A DNA stretch of 64,000 nt from assembly GCA_964472545.1 (NCBI GenBank), contig CAYYNP010000007.1, positions 1-64,000 of the forward strand, read 5' to 3'. The stretch comes from CAYYNP01 sp964472545. Lineage in GTDB: Bacteria > Planctomycetota > Planctomycetia > Pirellulales > Thermoguttaceae. Shown piece after piece: positions 1 through 8,700 of this stretch (positions within the stretch are counted from its first letter, which is position 1; the number at the start of each line of letters is the position of its first letter). Position numbers and translations under genes: made by a program. A model generated the notes under the pieces. The model was not told where the DNA came from and made no database searches. It saw only the letters and a list, made by a program, of their open reading frames with translations.

Positions 1-1454
1 TCTTCATCCTGGCCGACGACCTCGGTTACGGCGACCTGGGCTGCTACAATCCGGCGTCGAAGATCCCCACGCCGAATCTCGACCGCCTTGCCGCCGAGGG
101 AATCCGTTTGACCGACGCCCACAGCCCGTCGACCGTCTGTACGCCTACGCGTTATAGCTTGCTGACCGGCCGAATGGCCTTTCGCACCGGCATGAGCGGC
201 GTGTTCACCGGCGCCGGCGGGCCGTGCATGATCGAAGAGACCCGGCTTACGCTGCCGCAGATGTTGCGAAAGAAGGATTACGCAACGGCCTGCTTCGGCA
301 AGTGGCACGTGGGGCTGACGTTTTTCGACGATCGCGGCGAGCCGATCCTCCGCGGCGGGCTGGAGCCGGTCAAGCGGATCGACTACTCGCGGCCGATCTC
401 CGACGGGCCGATCCATCGCGGCTTCGATCGGTTCTTCGGCACGGCCTGTTGCCCGACGACGGATTGGCTCTACGCCTACATCGACGGCGACCGGATTCCC
501 GTGCCGCCCACGCACATCGTCGACCGCGGCCCGCTGCCAGATCATCCGTATTCCCGAGACAACCGCCCGGGGATGATCGCGCCGGACTTCGACCTGGAAG
601 AGGTCGACCTGGTGTTCTTGAAGAAGAGCCAGGAGTTTCTCAGGCAGCATGTGGCGTCGGAACCGAAGCAGCCGTTCTTTCTCTTCCACTCTTGCCAGGC
701 CGTCCACTTGCCGTCGTTTCCGGCCGATCGTTTCAAGGGCAAGACGAAATCGGGACCACACGGCGACTTCATCTTCGAGATGGATTACGTCGTCGGGGAG
801 TTGATGAAGACGCTCGAGCAGTTGGGCGTAGCCGAGAATACGTTGGTGATGTTCTCCAGCGACAACGGGCCGGAAGTGCCCACGGTGATCGCCATGCGGC
901 GCGATCACCAACACGACGGGGCCCGGCCCTGGCGGGGCATGAAACGCGACAACTGGGAAGGCGGCCATCGCGTTCCGTTTATCGCCCGTTGGCCGGGGCG
1001 GATCGAGCCGGGCACCTCCAGCGATGCGACGATCTGCCTGACCGACGTGATGGCGACCTGCGCGGCGATCGTCGGCAGCGAGTTGCCCCACGAAGCAGCC
1101 GAAGACAGCTACAACGTGTTGCCGGCACTGCTGGGCGAAAAGCAGACGGAGCCCCGCACTTACACGCTCCACCAGACGATCCGCCTGGCCCTGGCGATCC
1201 GCCGCGGCCCGTGGAAGTTGCTCGACCACAAGGGCTCCGGCGGCAACCGCTACGCCGGCAACCCCAAGCTGGAGCCATGGATCATCGAAGACACTGCCCC
1301 GGACGCCCCCGGCCAGTTGTACAATCTCGACGACGACCCGGGCGAGACGGTCAACCTCTATCTGAAGCACCCGGAGATTGCCGCGGAGTTGAAACGCCAA
1401 TTGGAGAAGTACAAGGAGAGCGGCCGCAGCGCGCCGCAGCGGGAGAAGAAATGA
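1..1454 (+). CDS. Sulfatase (arylsulfatase family), 5' end outside window
   Basis: The gene is cut by the left edge; the first whole codon is at base 3. The visible 483 residues begin in the N-terminal metal-binding segment (ADDLGYGDLG). They contain the formylglycine site CTPTR, with the Cys codon at 138-140, followed by YSLLTGR. Further on are GKWHVG and the C-terminal SDNGPE block, all hallmarks of type I sulfatases that use a Cys converted to formylglycine to cleave sulfate esters. The sulfatase core C-x-P-x-R is kept, with Thr at the position that is most often Ser. The signal peptide, if present, lies outside the window. Planctomycetes carry many such enzymes for sulfated polysaccharides; the substrate of this one cannot be read. 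The stop codon overlaps the hairpin that begins the following repeat. Confidence 0.95.
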   Translation, partial: FILADDLGYGDLGCYNPASKIPTPNLDRLAAEGIRLTDAHSPSTVCTPTRYSLLTGRMAFRTGMSGVFTGAGGPCMIEETRLTLPQMLRKKDYATACFGKWHVGLTFFDDRGEPILRGGLEPVKRIDYSRPISDGPIHRGFDRFFGTACCPTTDWLYAYIDGDRIPVPPTHIVDRGPLPDHPYSRDNRPGMIAPDFDLEEVDLVFLKKSQEFLRQHVASEPKQPFFLFHSCQAVHLPSFPADRFKGKTKSGPHGDFIFEMDYVVGELMKTLEQLGVAENTLVMFSSDNGPEVPTVIAMRRDHQHDGARPWRGMKRDNWEGGHRVPFIARWPGRIEPGTSSDATICLTDVMATCAAIVGSELPHEAAEDSYNVLPALLGEKQTEPRTYTLHQTIRLALAIRRGPWKLLDHKGSGGNRYAGNPKLEPWIIEDTAPDAPGQLYNLDDDPGETVNLYLKHPEIAAELKRQLEKYKESGRSAPQREKK

Positions 1455-1554
1455 CCCCGAAGGGGTCGAACATCACAGCCCAGAGTCGCTGCGCAGACGG
1501 CTCCCCAGGGTGCGCTGCGCGACCCCGGGCTGAGTTGTGAAACGCCTTCGGCGT
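1453..1554. repeat. Compound intergenic inverted-repeat element
   Basis: A small hairpin (GACCCC-GAA-GGGGTC, 1453-1467) is followed by two long imperfect arms, 1477-1498 and 1510-1531. The right arm read in reverse complement matches most of the left (AGCCC.G.GTCGC...). A second small hairpin follows (ACGCC-TTC-GGCGT, 1542-1554). The block fills nearly all the space between the sulfatase stop and the next start. It looks like a REP-type element and could also end or slow transcription. Confidence 0.7.
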
Positions 1555-1566
1555 AACGAGGGAATC

Positions 1567-4500
1567 ATGATCGGAACGCGTCTCTTGTCCTGGACGCTGG
1601 TTTCCGCGGCGCGGACGGCGTTGCAACGCATCGCTTTTGGGTGCGCCGTGTTCGGATGCTTAGCGTCCACTTCCGAAAACGCTGCCGCCGCCGACCGGCC
1701 CTACCTGCAACGCTGGGGTGTGGCCGAAGTCGAGCCGTCGTTCGACTACCACGAAGCAACCCATCGGATGATCACCCGGCACGGATACCGGGCCGTGCTC
1801 TGGGACCTCGCCAGCGGCCTGGCGGTGCGCGACTTCAAGTCGCCCGGCGAGCCGGTGGCCGTGGGCTTCTCGGCCGACGGCGGTTCGGTGCTCGTCGCGG
1901 CGGCCGGCGGATTTGTGCCGGGAGGCGGGCTGCGCGTGTTTGACGTGGAGTCGGGGGAGTTGAAGTGCGAGTTGCCTGCCCCGCCGTCGACCGTCCACGA
2001 CGCGGCCATTAGTCCCGACGGCCGCTACGTTGCCGCCGGTTGTTATCACCACACCGTATCCGTCTGGGAGACGCAGGCCGGCATGCTGCTCTGGCGCAAG
2101 AGAGTCCACCGCGGCCACGTCAACTTCGTGCGTTTCTCGCCCGACGGCCGGCGGCTGATCACGGGCGGATACGGCCCATTGGTGGTGCTGTGGGACGTGC
2201 CCAGCGGGGAAGTCGTACGGCGTTTTTCGCTGCCGAGCGAGTTGAGTTGGGCCGCCTTCAGCCCGGACGGTGAGCGGCTGGTGACATTGGGATCGAGCTC
2301 GGAAACCGCACGGATCGTGATCTGGGACGTCGACGCGCCGCAGCCGTTGCACGTGCTACGCCGGGGCGTTCGCTCGGCGTGGTTCGTCGGCGATCGGCTG
2401 GCCCTGCTGGAGTACGGCGGCGAGGTGACGTTCATCGACCCACTTCGCAAGCAGCCGGCACGCACGGAAGTGCCCGGCGGTCCGCAACCAAAGGGACGCG
2501 TGGTCCGCTCAAAGCACGGCTGGCAGTTGCGGATTCCCAAGGACGGCGGGCCGACGATCCTCAGCGGGCCGGACGGCACCTGGCAACGGCTCGACGTGCC
2601 GCGTTACGGCGCCGTGACCCATCGCCCGATCGACGTCACGGCCGACGGCGCGCGGCTGCTGACGGCCTTCGAGGGGCGCCGGTCGCAGCCGGATTGCCAA
2701 GGAGTTTGTCTCTGGGACCTCAACCCGCCGCGGCCGGTCCGCACGTTCGACGCGCCGTTGGCCCGATTCCATCCCGACGGACGGCGGCTGCTCGCGGGCG
2801 GCGGGAAACGTCTGACCCTCTACGACGCGTTGACGTTCAAGCCACTGCGAACGTACGAACTCGAATACGGCGCGTTCGAATCGGCCGAGTTCGTCGACGG
2901 CGGCCGGCAACTGCTGACCGGCTCGGGCGATTGGTACGACGGCGACGAGGGGCAGATTCTGCTCTGGGACGTGGAGACCGGCAAGGTGATCCGCTCGCTG
3001 GCCCCGTCGGAGCAAGCCGTCTACTACGCCGCGCTCGATGCCGAACGCCGCCGGCTTCTGGCCACGTTTACTCACGGAGAAGGAGGCAACGTCGATTTCG
3101 CCAGGGTCTTCGACACGGCCGGCGGGCAACTGTTGCAGCACATCGAGTGCGCTCCCTACCACCGGGCCGAATTTCGGTTGGCCCCCGATGGAAAACACGT
3201 GGCGGCCGTGACCGGCGGGCAGACGTCGATCCGCGAGCCGGAGCACTGGCAACTGCTGGGCTGCGTGCCCGGCCGGGCGGCGTCGTTCAACGCCGACGGC
3301 AGTCTACTGGCCACGCACGTCGCCGGCCGCTCGACGCACGTCTGGGCGGCCGACGGCGGCACGCATTTACGAAGCCTTCCTACCGTACGAATCCAGCCCA
3401 CGCCGGCGCTGTTCCATCCCGGCCGGGCCATGCTATTGATCGGCGGCCCACGCGACTTGCAGTTCTGGGACGTTCGCCGTGACGAACCCGTCGCGCGGCT
3501 GGCCACCTTTGGCGGATGCACAAGTTGGTTGGCGATCGCATCCGGCGGGCACGTGGCCGGATCCGCCGATGCGCTGGGGCGTATCGCTTGGCGAAAAGGG
3601 AGCGGATTGCGCGTCGCCCCGGATGCGCAGCGTGTAGCGCAGCGGCTGGACCCGGCGGCCGTCGGCAGCGTGCTCACGCAGTCGCTTCCGCCGGACAAGT
3701 CGTTGGCCGATGTGCTGAGTGCCGATCCGGAGCCGCTGCCGGAGGCGCTGCGGCCGCGCACCGATGCAGCAAGCCGTCCTGAGTTGCGGGTGCGCGATGC
3801 ACAACGGCCGGAGTGCGACGAATTGGCCGGCGACGCCGCGGGCCGGCAGCTTCTGGTTTCGCACCGCGGTGCTCCGGCGGCGCTTTGGCGGCTGAACCCG
3901 GTTGGCCTGGCGCATCGTTTCCCGGCGTGTCCCGCAAAGGCCAGCGTGGCGCTGACGCCCGACGGGAAGCTGGCGGTCGTGGAAGGGCCTTCGCGGGGGA
4001 TTTTGGGGATCTGGAACACCGCCACCGGCCGCTTCCTGCGGCAGCTTTCGATTCCGTTGGAGGATGAAGAGAGCGATCCCGACGCGCTGCACCTGAGCGT
4101 CCATCCCGCCAGCCGCTATCTGGCCGCCGTCTACGGCGACACGGCCGACGACACCCCGGAGCACACGGGGCCGACGTTCGAGGAGGTCGTGATCTGGGAC
4201 CTCGCCACCGGCAGAATCGTGCGGCGCATCCGCGACGATTCACCACGAGCGATGCGCACTGCGGCATTCGCCCCCGACGGCAATCGACTGCTGATCGGGT
4301 ACTTTGTTCCCAAGGGCCGGCAGAGCGGCGTCGCGTGGGACGCGGCCGACGTGTGGGACTGGAGAGGCGGCCGAAAGCTTTCGTCAATGCGGAGCACCGG
4401 CTACGACGCCGACCATCCGAAGTTCAGCACCGACGGCCGGCGCGTGCTGTTGGGCGAGGGGTGGGCCGTCGCCGTACGGAGCTTCCCGGACGGCAAGTTG

Positions 4501-5508
4501 CTGGCCCGCCTGCGGCACGAAGACGGCACCATCGCCGGGGCACTCACGCCCGACGGCAAGACGATGCTGGCCGCCACGCTGGGCGACGGGGCGCTTCTCA
4601 AGGCGTCGGTCGCTCGGCCCGAAGAACGTACCTTCTCCCCGTCCTTGACACCGGGTCGCTATCATTACGCCCGTGATTTGTGGATCGGTGGTTCCGGACG
4701 ACTGGTCTTTTCACCTTCGCGTGACGGCCGGGTGTCCGTCTTTCGCCTATCCGACATGCAGCCGGTCGCCCAGTTGGCCACGCGCGGGGCGCACCAGTGG
4801 CTGGTGACGACCGCGGCCGGCTACTACGCCTGTTCCGACGCCGCGCGGCCGTATCTGACTTGGGGCTACGCCGGCCGGCCGTATCCGTTGGAGCGCTTCG
4901 CCGCGTGGGGAAAGCGGCCCGAACGTGTGGCGGAGGTCCTGGCCGGCGAAGACGCTGTACCGCTGGAAATCCCCGCCGAGGCAATCCCGCCTACCGCCGC
5001 TTCGCTCCCGCCGGAACCGGCCGCGCCCGACCCGTGGGCTGAAGAGCGCCACGCCGAGCAGCGAGCGATCGATGTGATGCGCGAGGCGGGCGCCGAACTG
5101 GAGTTCGATCGCGTCAAGGCGTTGACGATGGTGAAGTTGGAGGAACGTGACGTCGGCGAGGACGTGTTTGCCGCGCTGCCCGCCCTGCAGGACGTCGACC
5201 GCCTCTACCTGGCCGACACCGGCATGACCGACCGCTGGCTCCGCGAGTTGGGGCTAATGCGCCGCATCAAACGTCTGTCACTTTGGGGCAACCCGATCAC
5301 CGACCGCGGGTTGGCCGAGCTTTGCGGCCTGTGGCGGTTGGAGGTGCTCGACGTTCACGACACGGCAGTTACCGAGCAGTCGTTGCGAACGCTACGGCAT
5401 ATCGACACGCTGAAGACGCTGATCGTGCCCAAGCACGTCGACGCGGAGAAGCTCAAGGCCGACATGGGACGCGTGGACCTGAACGTCATCCCCCGCGTCC
5501 GGCCTTAG
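1567..5508 (+). CDS. Exported WD40-repeat protein with C-terminal leucine-rich repeats
   Basis: 1,313 residues. The ATG at 1567 is chosen because GAGGGA lies just upstream; an in-frame GTG at 1537 sits inside the repeat element. The N-terminus is hydrophobic and ends in AAAADRP, which fits a Sec signal peptide. Most of the protein is WD40-type propeller blades, with repeated FSPDGRRL / LWDV.SGE.V patterns from about residue 60 to 1100. The last ~110 residues are leucine-rich repeats (LYLADTGMTD, LSLWGNPITDRGLAEL, LDVHDTAVTE). WD40 blades normally act as protein-binding platforms; combined WD40/LRR proteins are common in planctomycetes, but their partners are mostly unknown. It follows the sulfatase on the same strand, but the repeat between them makes co-transcription uncertain. 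Confidence 0.85.
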   Translation: MIGTRLLSWTLVSAARTALQRIAFGCAVFGCLASTSENAAAADRPYLQRWGVAEVEPSFDYHEATHRMITRHGYRAVLWDLASGLAVRDFKSPGEPVAVGFSADGGSVLVAAAGGFVPGGGLRVFDVESGELKCELPAPPSTVHDAAISPDGRYVAAGCYHHTVSVWETQAGMLLWRKRVHRGHVNFVRFSPDGRRLITGGYGPLVVLWDVPSGEVVRRFSLPSELSWAAFSPDGERLVTLGSSSETARIVIWDVDAPQPLHVLRRGVRSAWFVGDRLALLEYGGEVTFIDPLRKQPARTEVPGGPQPKGRVVRSKHGWQLRIPKDGGPTILSGPDGTWQRLDVPRYGAVTHRPIDVTADGARLLTAFEGRRSQPDCQGVCLWDLNPPRPVRTFDAPLARFHPDGRRLLAGGGKRLTLYDALTFKPLRTYELEYGAFESAEFVDGGRQLLTGSGDWYDGDEGQILLWDVETGKVIRSLAPSEQAVYYAALDAERRRLLATFTHGEGGNVDFARVFDTAGGQLLQHIECAPYHRAEFRLAPDGKHVAAVTGGQTSIREPEHWQLLGCVPGRAASFNADGSLLATHVAGRSTHVWAADGGTHLRSLPTVRIQPTPALFHPGRAMLLIGGPRDLQFWDVRRDEPVARLATFGGCTSWLAIASGGHVAGSADALGRIAWRKGSGLRVAPDAQRVAQRLDPAAVGSVLTQSLPPDKSLADVLSADPEPLPEALRPRTDAASRPELRVRDAQRPECDELAGDAAGRQLLVSHRGAPAALWRLNPVGLAHRFPACPAKASVALTPDGKLAVVEGPSRGILGIWNTATGRFLRQLSIPLEDEESDPDALHLSVHPASRYLAAVYGDTADDTPEHTGPTFEEVVIWDLATGRIVRRIRDDSPRAMRTAAFAPDGNRLLIGYFVPKGRQSGVAWDAADVWDWRGGRKLSSMRSTGYDADHPKFSTDGRRVLLGEGWAVAVRSFPDGKLLARLRHEDGTIAGALTPDGKTMLAATLGDGALLKASVARPEERTFSPSLTPGRYHYARDLWIGGSGRLVFSPSRDGRVSVFRLSDMQPVAQLATRGAHQWLVTTAAGYYACSDAARPYLTWGYAGRPYPLERFAAWGKRPERVAEVLAGEDAVPLEIPAEAIPPTAASLPPEPAAPDPWAEERHAEQRAIDVMREAGAELEFDRVKALTMVKLEERDVGEDVFAALPALQDVDRLYLADTGMTDRWLRELGLMRRIKRLSLWGNPITDRGLAELCGLWRLEVLDVHDTAVTEQSLRTLRHIDTLKTLIVPKHVDAEKLKADMGRVDLNVIPRVRP

Positions 5509-5523
5509 AACGTTATGACCGAG

Positions 5524-5699
5524 GGCCATCTTCACCGTAGCCCGGGGCAACACTCCAGGAGCAGGATCCATCGTGGGGCGCTTTGGCCGAAGGCCATTCT
5601 CACCGGTTGGCATCAAGGTGATTATGGCCTTCGGCCAAAAGGTACGCAACGGTTCCGATTTCCTGGGGCGAAAGCCCCAGGCTACGGTGAAAAGAGGCC
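5524..5699. repeat. Nested inverted repeats between convergent genes
   Basis: Outer arms (5524-5543 and 5679-5699) share GGCTACGGTGAA read in opposite directions. Inner arms (5581-5604 and 5617-5641) pair CTTTGGCCGAAGGCCAT with its complement. A further small hairpin, CCTGGGGC-GAAA-GCCCCAGG, lies at about 5662-5680. The block fills the gap between two genes that end facing each other, so it may serve as a two-way terminator as well as being a repeated element. Confidence 0.65.
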
Positions 5700-5721
5700 T
5701 TCGGCCAATCTGGCCATGAGC

Positions 5722-8700
5722 TCACCGATCGACCACCTCCAACTTGATCTCGTCGGAGTTCGCCCGTAGCTCGGGGGCGTAAACGCCGGAGGCCTTCGTG
5801 GGCAATGCGCTGAATGTGCCGGGGATTTCTGCCCGCAGGCGGTACGTGAGGGTTTGCTTGCCTTCTGCCAGACGCCGGATGAGGAAGGCGACCTTCTCGT
5901 CGCGTAGCTCCATGTAGGCGCCCTGTACCCAGCCGCTGCGGGTTTCGACCGCTTCCAACCCGGCGGGCTTGAAGTCCTCGAAGAGTAGGTGTTCGTAGTC
6001 GTTCTTGCTCTGGAGGATCAACTCGACCTCGACCAGGTCGCCGCTGGATAGCTTGGCCCCGGTTTCCATCGGCACGCGTTCGTAATGCTCGACCCGGTAG
6101 CCGGTTACTTGACCGCGCGAGCCGGCGGCTTGAATCTCCTGGTCCTTCGGCACCAGCCGGTAGTAGCGGCGGTCGACCTTGACCTCCAGCCCTGCCCGGG
6201 TGATGAAGTCTTCGAGCGTGAAGTTGGTCAGGTAGGCGTTGAGATAGACCGGGCCCTTGCCGGTGCGGCGGAGCTCGATCGTGTGCTCGCCGGCGTCCAG
6301 CGCATCGCCGCGCAGGTGCAGCACGTTGTCGAAGGTGAAGAGGTTCTCCGCCGTGATACGGACCCTCTTGTGCTCCTTTCCGTCGACCAGCAGTTGCACG
6401 GTTACGTCGGGCTGCGACTCGCCGCTGGCGGTGACGAAGTCGGCCAGGGCCTCGATCGCCAAGGCCGTGTCGCGCGTGCCGTGCCACCAGGTGGCGTGCT
6501 TGCGGTTGTTCAACAGGTACTTGGCCACGCCGGCGGCGAGCTCGCCCTTGGGCTCGACGCGGGTCAACAGCCTGAGGAAATACGCATGGGCCTCGATGTC
6601 GCTGCCGTACCAACGCCACCAGTAATGGCCGTTGGATAGGTTCAGGTGTGCCGTCTGGTTCTCGTCGTCGACGACCAGATACTGCTTGACGTTCCGCAGG
6701 CACATGTCGCGGCGCGGGGCGTCGTCGAGGGTGTCGAAGGTCAGCCCGAGCATGGCCACCGCGTAGACCGAGAGCCGTGTGCGGTCGCGATACAGCGCGT
6801 CGAGCATCTTCATGTCGGACTTCTCCGCGTCGGCCAGCACCATCGCCACCAGGGCGTCCAGGTTGTCGGCGTGTTGTTTCCAGGGCTCTTTCTTGCGGGT
6901 CTTCCAGTTGGCGAGTTTCTCCAGTTCGCCTTGCTGGTGACGTTCGAGCCACTCGACGCCCTTCTGCAACATCCCCGGCACGAGCGTCACGCCGTGGGCT
7001 TCGGCGGTTTGCAGGCCGTGGACGACGTAGGCCGTGGAATGGGCGTCGGAGGTACTCTCCGGGCACCAGCCCCAGCCGCCGTCGCCGTTCTGCAATCCGG
7101 CCAGATCGCGCAGCCCGCGGGCGATCAGCCGATCGACCTGCCGGTTGTCGAAGACCGGGTTCATCTTCTCTTGCTTCCACTGCGCGGCCCGCTCTTGCGG
7201 ATCGCCGATTTCCTGCGGGTTGAGATTCGTCAGCTTCTGCCGCACGGCATCGAGATCCACGCCCATGTCGATCAGAATCCGCTGCGTAACGGCCAACGGG
7301 ACGAAGCGGCTGGTGGCGGCCTCGCTGTGCTTGTACTCGTAGCCGGCCAGATAGGGCAGCGCGTCGACCATTGCCAGCGCGATGCTCGGCGAGTAGCGCA
7401 CCTCCAAATGCGTCTGCTCCGGCTGCCGTTGCTCGGGCACGGTGACCGTCAGCTTTGCGGCGTCGGCGTCGGGGCGCACGGCCGCGCTGTACGAGTCGGT
7501 CTTGAGCATGCCGTGAACGTAAGCCGGCAACGTCATTTCCATCGCATCGGATGCCTCATCCGTGGTGGCGATCACGCGCACCACGGCTTCGCCCGGCTCG
7601 ACGACGCGTACCCGCCAGTCGACGCGGCGGTCTTCGCCCGAAGGAACGGCTGTGGTGCGATCGGCCCGCTGGCCGTCGGTCAACGCCAACACGCCGCCGT
7701 CGAGTTCCAGGCGGACTCGGACGTTCTGCTCGCCGTCGAGATAGTTGTGTACGTTCGTGCTCAGCGTGACCTCGTCGCTTTGGACGAAGAATCGCGGGGC
7801 TTGCAGCCGGATCAAGAGGTCCTTGGCGGTCACGACTTCGGCCGTGCCCTGCCCGACCACGGTGCCGTGGGCCAGCGACCAGGCGTGGATCTTCCAGGCG
7901 GTGAGGTTCTCGGGCATGGGCAACTCGATCTCGGCAACGCCATTGGCGTCGGCGATCACAGAGCCGGTCCAGTAGGCCGAGTCGGCGAAGTCCTTGCGCA
8001 CGGCCGGCTGCGGCGCGGGCGAGCCATAGAGTGTGTTGCCTTCGTTGGGGGCCAGACTCCGGTCGAAAAGGAGAATGCCCGAGTCGGCCCCATTCGCGTC
8101 CCACGTCTGCCCCGCCCCCATACCTTTGAACAACATGCCACGGTAGCCGCCCGCGGCCAAGCGCACGCCGGCCGACGGCATCCCACCCCGTATGCCCCAA
8201 GAGCTGTCCGCCCAGAAGAACCTCTCATAAACTCCCTGCGTGCCGCCGAATCGCACCGGCACGTTGCCGAAGGCACCGAGCGACTCCATGCCGATCTCGT
8301 CTTCTTCGAGAAGCTGGCCGAAATGGCGGCCGAGATTGTGGTGCTGGTGGACCGAATGGTGGCGTTGCCACTTCCAGAAGAACGCCCGAATGTCGCCGGC
8401 CGGATGTGCGCCGGCGATGTACTCGATCGACTTGTCGTAGATGCTCACCACGGTTTCGCCCACGATCGGCTTGCCGTCGAGCCCGGTCAGGCGGATCTTG
8501 ACCTTGGCCTTCTCGCCGGGCTCGTAACGCGAGTCGGACGGTTCCACGGCCACGTTGACCACGCGTTGGACCGGCGGCACGGCGATCTTGCGCATCTCGG
8601 CGTGGACCTTGCCGTCGGCAATCGTTACGGCCTCGACGTAGAAGTTCGGCATGTCCGAGCGGCCGACGTCGATCGTTCGCACGCCGCTCTTGCCGTCGAG

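Noticed and set aside
1537..1566. GTG at 1537 as the WD40 start
   Set aside because: It falls inside the repeat element; the ATG at 1567 has a good ribosome site and leads directly to the signal peptide.
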